From positions 2,728,001-2,792,000 of the forward strand of contig NZ_CP150300.1 in NCBI RefSeq assembly GCF_037991315.1: 64,000 nt of DNA, in the 5' to 3' direction. The notes beneath the pieces were generated by a model. That model saw only the letters and a list, made by a program, of their open reading frames with translations, was not told where the DNA came from and ran no database searches. Positions within the stretch are counted from its first letter, which is position 1. The number at the start of each line of letters is the position of its first letter. The position numbers and the translations under genes were made by a program. Positions 33,927 to 41,922 of the stretch are shown one piece after another. The DNA is from Paenibacillus sp. FSL H8-0079 (lineage in GTDB: Bacteria > Bacillota > Bacilli > Paenibacillales > Paenibacillaceae).

Positions 33927-36359
33927 TTGTTTGACAACAAGGAAACGTTCAAGAGTATCTTTACACGGAATCTGGTCAGCAAATTGGGCAAACCGATTGA
34001 AGAAGCAACACAGGAAGACGTGTACCACGTACTGGGAAGCATGATTCGTGAATATGCAGGCCAGGATTGGGCAGCGTCGAATCAGGGGTTTAAGCAGCGC
34101 CAGGATAAACAGGTCTATTACTTCTCGCTGGAATTCCTGATTGGACGTCTGCTCGGCAACAATCTGTTGAATGTGAATGAATTGGAATTGGTGCGCGACA
34201 GTCTGGCTGAACTGGGTTTCTCCTTGGAAGAGGTGGAAGAACAGGAGGCGGATGCAGGACTCGGTAACGGAGGTCTCGGACGACTCGCTGCCTGTTTCCT
34301 GGATTCACTTGCATCACTTGGATATGCAGGACATGGCTGCGGCATTCGGTATAAATATGGGTTGTTTGAGCAAAAAATCATCAATGGCAATCAGGTCGAA
34401 TTACCTGACAATTGGCTGGATAAAGGCAACGAATGGGAAGTCCGTCGTCCAGACAAAAAGGTGGAAGTACAGTTCTGGGGCCGGGTAGAAGCTCATGAAC
34501 AGGATGGAGAATATCAGTTTGTTACAAAAGATGCCGAATCGGTTGTCGCCATTCCCTATGACGTGCCTGTCATCGGTTATGGTCAAACCCATGTGAACAC
34601 ATTGCGTCTATGGAGTGCCGAGCCGAAGCGCGAGACTTCACTCGATACCCCATCGAACTACTACGGATATCTGGATTATAGCCGTTCGGTTGAATCGATC
34701 TCCGAATTCCTGTATCCGGATGATTCCCAGTACGAAGGAAAACTGCTGCGATTAAAGCAGCAATACTTCATGTGTTCAGCAGGCGTGCAAAGTGCGTTAC
34801 GTACGTTCAATAAGCTGGAGCTTTCGTATGATCGTTTGCCAGATAAAGTGGCTTTCCACATCAACGACACGCATCCAACCTTGGTTATTCCAGAACTGAT
34901 GCGCATCCTGATTGATGTGAAAGGTTATGGCTGGGATGAAGCATGGGATATCACGACTAGAACCGTATCGTATACCAATCATACGACGCTGAGCGAGGCG
35001 CTTGAGAAATGGCCTGTATCCATGATCAGCAAGCTGCTGCCACGCATCTATATGATTATTGAAGAGATCAACAAACGCTTCTGTGGCATGCTGCTGGACC
35101 GGTATCCGGGAGATCAGGATCGCATAGGGCACCTGGCGATTGTTGCGAACGATCAGGTACGGATGGCGCATCTGGCGATTGTAGGCAGTCATAGCGTGAA
35201 TGGTGTCGCGGCATTGCATACCGAGATTTTGAAGGAGCGTGAGATGGCTCCGTTCTATGCACTGTATCCAGAGCGTTTCAATAACAAAACGAATGGCATT
35301 ACCCATCGTCGCTGGTTGATGCATGCCAATCCGAAACTGTCGGATCTCATCACGGATACAATCGGTAACGAATGGATAACAGAGCCGGGCAAGTTGGATC
35401 AGTTGGCAAGCTTCGCGGATAATACATCATTCCAGGAACAGTTCCGTTCGATTAAGCGGGATAACAAGGAACGGCTTGCTTCGTATATTCTGGATCATAC
35501 CGGAACGACAGTGAATCCGGATTCCATTTTTGATGTGCAGGTGAAGAGGCTGCATGGGTACAAACGGCAACTGTTGAACATTCTGCATGTGATGCATCTG
35601 TATAATCGGCTTAAGCATGATGCTTCGTTTGATATGGTGCCACGCACGTTCATCTTTGGAGCTAAGGCAGCACCGAGTTATTATTTTGCCAAAAAAATCA
35701 TCAAGCTGATCAATACGGTATCTGACACGGTGAATCGGGATGCAGCGGTGAATGACCGCTTGAAGGTATTTTTCCTCGAAAACTATTCCGTTTCTCTTGC
35801 AGAGAAGATTATTCCGGCCGCGGATGTTAGTGAACAGATCTCAACCGCAGGCAAGGAAGCTTCGGGTACGGGCAACATGAAGTTTATGATGAACGGCGCC
35901 TTAACGATTGGCACGATGGATGGAGCCAATGTGGAGATGGCAGAGCAGGTCGGAGAAGAAAATATGTTCATCTATGGTCTGCGTGCGGACGAAGTGCTTG
36001 AGTATTATCGTTCTGGCAGCTATCGTCCGAATGAGATTGTGCAGCACGATGATCGGATTCGCGAGGTCGTGGAGCAATTGGTGCATCCAGGTGCATTCTG
36101 TTATCGAGATGGGGAGTTCTGGGACATCTATGACTCGTTGCTGGCTCATGGTGACGAATACTTTGTATTGCGTGATTTTGCTGCTTATGCAGACGCACAT
36201 GCTGCCATTGACCAAGCGTATCGGGATGTTCCAGGCTGGACTCGGAAAGCGATATTGAACACGGCGCATTCCGGCATATTCTCCAGCGATCGTACCATAA
36301 GTGAGTACGCGACAGATATCTGGGGCATTCATCCGGTGTCCGGGAACTGGAAAGGTTAA
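33927..36359 (+). CDS. glgP: Glycogen phosphorylase
   Basis: An 810-residue GT35 enzyme that releases glucose-1-phosphate from glycogen. Visible are LGNGGLGRLAACFLDS, HINDTHPTLVIPELMR, VQVKRLHGYKRQLLN and the PLP lysine block KEASGTGNMKFMMNGALTIGTMDGANVEM. TTG 33927 is the start: GGGAGGAA ends 7 bases before it and the protein then begins MFDNKETF; the open frame back to 33855 has no site. It is separated from glgCD by the repeat copy B. glgA and glgB are not in this window. Confidence 0.95.
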   Translation: MFDNKETFKSIFTRNLVSKLGKPIEEATQEDVYHVLGSMIREYAGQDWAASNQGFKQRQDKQVYYFSLEFLIGRLLGNNLLNVNELELVRDSLAELGFSLEEVEEQEADAGLGNGGLGRLAACFLDSLASLGYAGHGCGIRYKYGLFEQKIINGNQVELPDNWLDKGNEWEVRRPDKKVEVQFWGRVEAHEQDGEYQFVTKDAESVVAIPYDVPVIGYGQTHVNTLRLWSAEPKRETSLDTPSNYYGYLDYSRSVESISEFLYPDDSQYEGKLLRLKQQYFMCSAGVQSALRTFNKLELSYDRLPDKVAFHINDTHPTLVIPELMRILIDVKGYGWDEAWDITTRTVSYTNHTTLSEALEKWPVSMISKLLPRIYMIIEEINKRFCGMLLDRYPGDQDRIGHLAIVANDQVRMAHLAIVGSHSVNGVAALHTEILKEREMAPFYALYPERFNNKTNGITHRRWLMHANPKLSDLITDTIGNEWITEPGKLDQLASFADNTSFQEQFRSIKRDNKERLASYILDHTGTTVNPDSIFDVQVKRLHGYKRQLLNILHVMHLYNRLKHDASFDMVPRTFIFGAKAAPSYYFAKKIIKLINTVSDTVNRDAAVNDRLKVFFLENYSVSLAEKIIPAADVSEQISTAGKEASGTGNMKFMMNGALTIGTMDGANVEMAEQVGEENMFIYGLRADEVLEYYRSGSYRPNEIVQHDDRIREVVEQLVHPGAFCYRDGEFWDIYDSLLAHGDEYFVLRDFAAYADAHAAIDQAYRDVPGWTRKAILNTAHSGIFSSDRTISEYATDIWGIHPVSGNWKG

Positions 36360-36375
36360 GAATAAATTGTTAGGC

Positions 36376-36462
36376 AAAAAACCCCCCTTGTTCACAAGAG
36401 CTATCTCTACAGGTTACTCAATCAGCGTAGAGAGCATCTCCTTGTAGATCAAGGGGTTTTTG
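36376..36462. terminator. Long hairpin terminator after glgP
   Basis: AAAAAACCCCCCTTG and CAAGGGGTTTTT close a stem with an inner TCTCTAC/GTAGAGA stem. T or A runs on both sides allow action in either direction. Confidence 0.8.
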
Positions 36463-36473
36463 GCATACAGTGA

Positions 36474-36572
36474 ATTAATGAACGGAGGGAAGGGCCGGAC
36501 TTTGAAGTGACGGATGTCTGGAAATCGACCCCTGAACAACTGGACATGAAGATCTATATCCCGTTAAAATAG
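36474..36572 (+). pseudogene. Remnant of a GyrI-like (AraC effector-binding) protein, C-terminus only
   Basis: Between a stop at 36471 and TAG at 36570 the frame reads EGPDFEVTDVWKSTPEQLD followed by MKIYIPLK. This resembles the last strand of GyrI-like effector-binding domains (..FE.. then ..IYIPIK). There is no start codon with a ribosome site and no upstream part, so it is a fragment left by deletion. Recognition rests on about 27 residues. Confidence 0.45.
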
Positions 36573-36615
36573 ACCTTACCGCTTCGCGGAAATCAAGGTC
36601 GGAGGCATAGAATAA

Positions 36616-37074
36616 ATGAGCGAAAAGTCGTGGCTCCACTCCAAGTGGATGCTGACCATTGTTGCTTGCATGGCAGTTCTTTACATACTGATTATGGGCA
36701 GTTTACTGTTTGTCAGTGGACGAACACCTAGCATGTATTATCAATATAATCTGGTACCCTTCGAGACGATTCGGCCACTTCTCTTGGAGAGGGAGAGGTA
36801 CAATACAGATACCTGGGTCAAAAACCTGTTTGGCAATATCGTGTTGTTCATTCCGCTGGGAATCTGGATTCCATGGTTGTTTCGGAGGTGTCGTTCGTTC
36901 CTGACCTTTACATCGACAGCTGTCTTGCTTCTACTGGGGGTTGAGCTCACACAATTGATCACACGTGTGGGTTCGTTCGATGTAGATGACATTATTCTGA
37001 ACACGATCGGTGCCTGGATAGGTTACGCCGCATTTAAGTTGTTTTTATGTTCACAAAGAAGGACTCGGAATTGA
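36616..37074 (+). CDS. VanZ-family membrane protein
   Basis: A 152-residue membrane protein with about four helices and the VanZ signature: NLVPFETIRP, NLFGNIVLFIPLGIWIPWLF, ELTQLITRVGSFDVDDIILNT and a following Gly-rich helix. VanZ proteins are linked to low-level teicoplanin resistance and to cell-envelope functions, but the biochemistry is unknown. The start follows GGAGG. It stands alone between glgP and the GH13 gene. Confidence 0.88.
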   Translation: MSEKSWLHSKWMLTIVACMAVLYILIMGSLLFVSGRTPSMYYQYNLVPFETIRPLLLERERYNTDTWVKNLFGNIVLFIPLGIWIPWLFRRCRSFLTFTSTAVLLLLGVELTQLITRVGSFDVDDIILNTIGAWIGYAAFKLFLCSQRRTRN

Positions 37075-37079
37075 GCCGC

Positions 37080-37107
37080 AGATCGCGGTCGATGACCGGG
37101 TCTTTTT
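37080..37107 (+). terminator. Rho-independent terminator after the VanZ gene
   Basis: AGATCGCGGTC-GAT-GACCGGGTCT hairpin with one bulge, followed by five T. Confidence 0.75.
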
Positions 37108-37189
37108 GCATAAGATACCTTTCAAATGTTTACAAGGGAATCTTTTCGGATAAAACATATTAACGGCTTAATATAGTGAACAGAGATTA

Positions 37190-37381
37190 TATATAAATTT
37201 AACTAAACATTTACACGAAACGGAGAGGACAGAAATAACCTGAAGAAGCGAAAGCGTGCGCCTTTATCACCGGATTTTCCCCTTATAAGGGGAATTCATA
37301 AAATCTGGGGATAACAGCGATCGGAAGGTTGTTCTGTCATCGGAGTGTCTAGTGTAAATATTCTTTCGTTCAATTTATATA
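37190..37381 (+). repeat. Palindromic MITE-like element, copy C
   Basis: 192 bp bounded by TATATAAATT and AATTTATATA. TTTACAC/GTGTAAA and GGACAG/CTGTC arms are present, and the inner hairpin is TTTTCCCCTTATAAGGGGAA, longer by one G-C pair on each side than in copy A. It ends 21 bases before the GTG start of the GH13 gene, so its right end lies in that gene's leader. Confidence 0.85.
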
Positions 37382-37402
37382 TAGAACAATGATGAGAGCG
37401 AG

Positions 37403-39094
37403 GTGGGCGATATCGTTTGGTGGAAAGAGAGTGTGGTATACCAGATCTACCCGAGTAGCTTCAAGGATTCGGACGGGGATGGGCAGGGCGACTTGCAGGG
37501 GATCTATGAGAAACTCGATTATTTGGAGAATTTGGGTGTGGATGTGATCTGGCTCTGTCCCATCTACGATTCACCAGGACATGATAACGGATATGATATC
37601 CGGGATTACTACGCCATTTTACGCAAGTATGGCACGATGGGGGATTTTGATCGGTTACTGGCAGAGGCACACAAGCGTGGCCTCAAGATCATGATGGATC
37701 TGGTGTTGAATCATACGTCGGATGAGCATGCGTGGTTTGCCGAGTCTCGTTCATCGAAGATGAATCCGAAGCGGGATTACTATATTTGGCGTTCAGGCAA
37801 AAATGGTCAGGTGCCGAATAATTGGGAGTCCTATTTTGGCGGCTCAGTATGGAAGCATGATCCCGAGACAAATGAATATTATTTGCATCTGTATTCGGAA
37901 CAACAACCGGATCTCAACTGGAACAATACACAGATGGCAGAAGAGATGTATGAGATGGTGCATTGGTGGCTGGAAAAAGGGGTCGACGGATTTCGTTTCG
38001 ATGCAGTAGCGCATATCGCCAAGGCAGAGGGGCTGCCTAGTGCCCACAATCCAGATAATCTGCCGGTAGTTCCAGCATATCAGCTCTTTTCTAACCTGGA
38101 ACAGGTACACTCCATCCTGAAGAAACTGAATAACATGATCCTGAAACCTTATGGACCCATGACGGTTGGCGAGACTTCTGGACTTGGGCCTGAACAAGCG
38201 CTGGCTTATGTGGGAACCGATCGTGACGAGCTTAATATGGTATTCCAGTTTGAGCATATGTTCATCGATGCCAAATCTTCCGGAATTGGTAAGTGGAATT
38301 ATAAGGAATGGAAATTGACCGAACTCAAAGAAATCATGAGCCGGTGGCAAACGGTTTTGCACGATAGAGGCTGGAACGCCAATTACATGGGCAACCATGA
38401 TCAGCCACGTCCGGTTTCGCGTTTTGGTGATGACGGTAAATATCGGGTGCGTTCTGCTCAGATGCTGGCGACATGGATGCTTACACTCGAAGGGACCCCC
38501 TACATCTATCAAGGAGAAGAGATTGGCATGACCAATGTCGCTTTCCCAGATATCGAGCAATACCGGGACATCGAGACGAAAAATTATTACAATCATTACA
38601 TTGGTCAAGGTAAGTCGAAGCATGAAGTCATGCAGGCGATCTGGCTGAAGAGTCGCGATAATGCCCGGACGCCAATGCAATGGGATGATACGGAACACGC
38701 AGGGTTTACCCAAGGTCAGCCGTGGATTCAGGTGAATGATAATTATTCTGAGATTAACGTAGCCGATGCCGAAAGTGATCCGCAATCCATTTTGAATTTT
38801 TACCGTAAGCTAATTGCCCTTCGCAAACAACATAAAGTGCTTATCTATGGCGCGTATGAACTGCTGCTACCGGATGAACCTGATATCTATGCCTATACAC
38901 GAACGCTGGATGATGAGCAGATGTTGGTCATTCTGAATTTCCGTGGGCATGAACCGGAGATGCACTGGCCGGAAGGTTGGAATTCCGAGCATGCCAAGCT
39001 GATCATCAGCAATGTAAGCAGACGTTATTCTACCGATGAAGGTGCGATTCAGCTTCAGCCGTATGAAGCAAGGGTGTATCGTAAGCAGCGGTGA
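37403..39094 (+). CDS. GH13 alpha-glucosidase
   Basis: A 563-residue cytoplasmic glucosidase of the oligo-1,6-glucosidase/alpha-glucosidase group. Catalytic residues are Asp200 (GFRFDAVAH), Glu257 (VGETSG) and Asp333 (MGNHDQPR), with LVLNHTSDEHAWF upstream. The residue after Asp200 is alanine; in this group valine there goes with alpha-1,6 preference (isomaltose), and alanine or threonine with alpha-1,4 (maltose), so a maltose-type substrate is suggested. The start is GTG 37403 after a modest GAGAG site. The sister enzyme at 40173 has valine at this position. It is preceded closely by repeat copy C. Confidence 0.92.
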   Translation: MGDIVWWKESVVYQIYPSSFKDSDGDGQGDLQGIYEKLDYLENLGVDVIWLCPIYDSPGHDNGYDIRDYYAILRKYGTMGDFDRLLAEAHKRGLKIMMDLVLNHTSDEHAWFAESRSSKMNPKRDYYIWRSGKNGQVPNNWESYFGGSVWKHDPETNEYYLHLYSEQQPDLNWNNTQMAEEMYEMVHWWLEKGVDGFRFDAVAHIAKAEGLPSAHNPDNLPVVPAYQLFSNLEQVHSILKKLNNMILKPYGPMTVGETSGLGPEQALAYVGTDRDELNMVFQFEHMFIDAKSSGIGKWNYKEWKLTELKEIMSRWQTVLHDRGWNANYMGNHDQPRPVSRFGDDGKYRVRSAQMLATWMLTLEGTPYIYQGEEIGMTNVAFPDIEQYRDIETKNYYNHYIGQGKSKHEVMQAIWLKSRDNARTPMQWDDTEHAGFTQGQPWIQVNDNYSEINVADAESDPQSILNFYRKLIALRKQHKVLIYGAYELLLPDEPDIYAYTRTLDDEQMLVILNFRGHEPEMHWPEGWNSEHAKLIISNVSRRYSTDEGAIQLQPYEARVYRKQR

Positions 39095-39193
39095 CACGGA
39101 GGCTAGCGTAATTTTGCGTTGGTGAAGAGCTATGATTTATAATAAATAAAGTGGTTTTCAAATAATCAAAACATATGTCGGGAGGAATCCAAG

Positions 39194-39886
39194 TTGTTGA
39201 ATATTACGTTCCACGGTCACTCCAGTGTACAGCTGGGCACAGAAGAAAAGTCTCTGATCATTGATCCCTTCCTGCGTGGCAACGAGCTTGCTGTCACGAA
39301 GCCTGAAGATATCAAGACCGATGTGGTGTTGCTGACACATGCACATATGGATCACATTCTCGATGCTGAACCCATTGCCAAAGCGAATAACTCCAAAGTT
39401 GTGGCTATTGTGGAGCTAGCTACATATATGTCATGGAAAGGTTTGGACACGCTCGGCATGAACATGGGCGGCACGGTAGATCTTGACTTTGCTCAAGCCA
39501 AAATGATTCAGGCATTCCACACTTCCGGGATCGTGTTGGAAGAAGAACAACGGATTATGTATGCAGGTTTGCCTGCTGGATATATCATTAATATTGGTGG
39601 CAAAACCATTTTGCATGCCGGAGATACAAGTCTCTTCGGGGATATGAAAATGATTGGTGATCGCCATGATATCGATGTAGCGTTCTTGCCGATTGGTGGA
39701 CATTTCACCATGGGACCTGAGGATGCGCTGCAAGCGGCCGAATGGTTTAATGCCAAACTGACCATTCCGGTTCATTATGATACATTCCCGGTAATTCGTC
39801 AGGATGCGGAACACTTCGTGCAGCAGCTGGCTGCTAAAGGTTTGGAAGGCCTTGTGCTGGCCCCGGGGGAATCCATTAGCTTGTAA
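39194..39886 (+). CDS. UPF0173 metallo-beta-lactamase-fold hydrolase (YtkL-like)
   Basis: A 230-residue hydrolase with the metallo-beta-lactamase metal site THAHMDHI and further ligands in FHTSG, HAGDT and PVHYDTFP. This is the UPF0173/YtkL family, whose substrate is unknown. Start TTG 39194 has GGAGG 8 bases upstream. It stands alone between the two GH13 genes, with a strong terminator after it. Confidence 0.92.
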   Translation: MLNITFHGHSSVQLGTEEKSLIIDPFLRGNELAVTKPEDIKTDVVLLTHAHMDHILDAEPIAKANNSKVVAIVELATYMSWKGLDTLGMNMGGTVDLDFAQAKMIQAFHTSGIVLEEEQRIMYAGLPAGYIINIGGKTILHAGDTSLFGDMKMIGDRHDIDVAFLPIGGHFTMGPEDALQAAEWFNAKLTIPVHYDTFPVIRQDAEHFVQQLAAKGLEGLVLAPGESISL

Positions 39887-39914
39887 CTGTTACAACAACC
39901 AAGTTCAACCAAAA

Positions 39915-39968
39915 GAAACCGTCTGTTACCCACGCCAATCGTGGGAAGAACAGGCGGTTTCTTGTTTT
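39915..39968. terminator. Rho-independent terminator
   Basis: GAAACCGTCTGT...CCACG pairs with CGTGG...ACAGGCGGTTTC, followed by TTGTTTT. Confidence 0.88.
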
Positions 39969-40083
39969 ATCAATACAGATATCATGGAGTTCACGAACGC
40001 AGGTTCCAAAATAAATGTTACAGAGGAAAGATTAATGGGGAATGTGTAGAAGAGACGAAGAATATACATATTATAGTTTCAAC

Positions 40084-40112
40084 TTGTATATACATGTTTA
40101 CTTATGTAATAT
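40084..40112 (+). promoter_or_regulatory. treC promoter with TreR-type operator over the -35
   Basis: TTGTAT (40084-40089), 17-base spacer, TAATAT (40107-40112). The -35 is part of the palindrome TTGTATATACAT (40084-40095), which matches the TTGTATATACAA operator of GntR-family TreR repressors in Bacilli. A repressor bound here would occlude RNA polymerase until trehalose-6-phosphate releases it. No treR gene lies in the window. Confidence 0.75.
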
Positions 40113-40172
40113 AGATATGAAGTTAGCCGAGAACATTACATGAGAGCATTACAATTAATTGGAGGCGTTAAC

Positions 40173-41894
40173 ATGAGTTCTAATAACACAACTCCGTCAT
40201 CTTGGTGGAAGACATCAACGGTATATCAGGTATATCCGAAGAGCTTTAATGATACAACCGGATCGGGTACGGGAGATATTCGTGGTTTAACTGAGAAGCT
40301 TGATTATTTGCAGCATCTGGGTATCGATATTGTGTGGTTGCAGCCGGTATATGTATCCCCGCAGCATGATAATGGGTATGACGTAGCGGACTACTACCGA
40401 ATTAATCCGGATTATGGAACGATGGAGGATTTTGACGAACTGCTGTTAGGTCTGAAGGCTCGTGATATGAAACTGATGATTGATATCGTGGTGAATCACT
40501 CCTCGACAGAGCATGAATGGTTCCAGCAATCCCGTTCATCCAAGGATAATCCGTATCGGGATTATTATATTTGGAAAGATCCTGCTCCGGACGGCGGTGT
40601 GCCTAACAACTGGCAATCCAAGTTCGGTGGACCTGCATGGCAGTATGATGAACAGACGGGACAATATTTCCTGACTTTATTTGATAAAACGCAGGCAGAT
40701 CTGAATTGGGAGAATGAAGAAGTACGCAAAGCTGTACGGGATATGATCAAGTTCTGGGCCGAAAAAGGTGTGGATGGTTTCCGTATGGACGTGATTAACC
40801 TGATCTCCAAAGACCAGCGTTTCCCTAATGATGATGGCAGCGTGTCGCCGGGTGATGGGCGCAAATATTACACGGATGGACCGCGTGTGCATGAGTATAT
40901 CACCGAGATGTACGATGAAGTATTCGGGCCTCACAACATGGTGACGGTAGGGGAAATGTCCTCCACAACACTGGAACACTGCATCCAATATTCGAACCCG
41001 GCTTCCCGGGAGTTTTCAATGACGTTCAACTTCCACCACCTGAAAGTGGATTATCCGAATGGTCAAAAATGGGAACTGATGCCGTATGATTTCGAAGCGA
41101 TGAAGCAGCTCTTTAGTGAGTGGCAGACAGGCATGCAAGCCGGTGGAGGCTGGAACGCGCTGTTCCTTAATAACCATGATCAGCCTCGGGCACTGTCCAG
41201 ATTCGCCGATGATGGTGACTATCGTGCCGAGAGTGCCAAGATGCTTGCAACGACCATTCATGGCATGCAAGGTACACCTTACGTCTACCAAGGTGAAGAG
41301 ATCGGCATGCCGAATCCGGTCTGGAATGACGTCAGCGAGTTCCGCGATATCGAATCGACGAACATGTACCGTTTGCTTCAGGAAGAACGAGGCAAATCCG
41401 CTGAAGAAGCTTTCAACATTGTAAAAGAGCGTTCCCGAGACAACTCTCGAACACCGATGCAATGGAATGGAAGTAAGAACGCTGGATTCACTAGCGGAAC
41501 ACCTTGGCTGAAGGTGGATGAGCGGTATCCGTCCATTCACGTGGAACAGCAACTAGCTGATCCGGATTCAATCTACTACCATTACCGCAAATTGATTGCC
41601 CTGCGTAAACAGGTTAACGTGCTGACCGACGGTCTGTATGAACGCCTGGACGATGCACACCCAGATGTGTTTGCTTACGCAAGAACCAATGGAAGTGAAA
41701 CCCTGATTGTTGTATCGAACTTCAGTAAACGAGAGGTCACGTTCTCGCTTCCAGAAGCGGTCTGGAATGATCATATTGCAGGCAAATCCGCTGAATTACT
41801 CATTGGGAATACAGAGGCAGCACCTGTACTGACACAGGAAATCTCCCTCAGTCCGTATGCATCCTATATGTGGCTTGTGCCACAACAGGACTAA
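40173..41894 (+). CDS. treC: Trehalose-6-phosphate hydrolase
   Basis: A 573-residue GH13 enzyme that splits imported trehalose-6-phosphate into glucose and glucose-6-phosphate. Catalytic residues are Asp206 (GFRMDVINLISK), Glu261 (VGEMSS) and Asp336 (NNHDQPRALSRF). The assignment to trehalose-6-phosphate over oligo-1,6-glucosidase rests on the adjacent trehalose PTS gene, the TreR-type operator and the motif set. ATG 40173 has GGAGG 8 bases upstream; the frame runs back to 40140 without a site. treP follows after 28 bases. The B. subtilis name of this enzyme is TreA. Confidence 0.92.
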   Translation: MSSNNTTPSSWWKTSTVYQVYPKSFNDTTGSGTGDIRGLTEKLDYLQHLGIDIVWLQPVYVSPQHDNGYDVADYYRINPDYGTMEDFDELLLGLKARDMKLMIDIVVNHSSTEHEWFQQSRSSKDNPYRDYYIWKDPAPDGGVPNNWQSKFGGPAWQYDEQTGQYFLTLFDKTQADLNWENEEVRKAVRDMIKFWAEKGVDGFRMDVINLISKDQRFPNDDGSVSPGDGRKYYTDGPRVHEYITEMYDEVFGPHNMVTVGEMSSTTLEHCIQYSNPASREFSMTFNFHHLKVDYPNGQKWELMPYDFEAMKQLFSEWQTGMQAGGGWNALFLNNHDQPRALSRFADDGDYRAESAKMLATTIHGMQGTPYVYQGEEIGMPNPVWNDVSEFRDIESTNMYRLLQEERGKSAEEAFNIVKERSRDNSRTPMQWNGSKNAGFTSGTPWLKVDERYPSIHVEQQLADPDSIYYHYRKLIALRKQVNVLTDGLYERLDDAHPDVFAYARTNGSETLIVVSNFSKREVTFSLPEAVWNDHIAGKSAELLIGNTEAAPVLTQEISLSPYASYMWLVPQQD

Positions 41895-41922
41895 TCACAT
41901 TTTATAAATAGGAAGTGACACT

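Noticed and set aside
37844..38785. 313-codon minus-strand frame inside the GH13 gene
   Set aside because: Antisense to an enzyme with all catalytic motifs; no ribosome site or recognisable domain.
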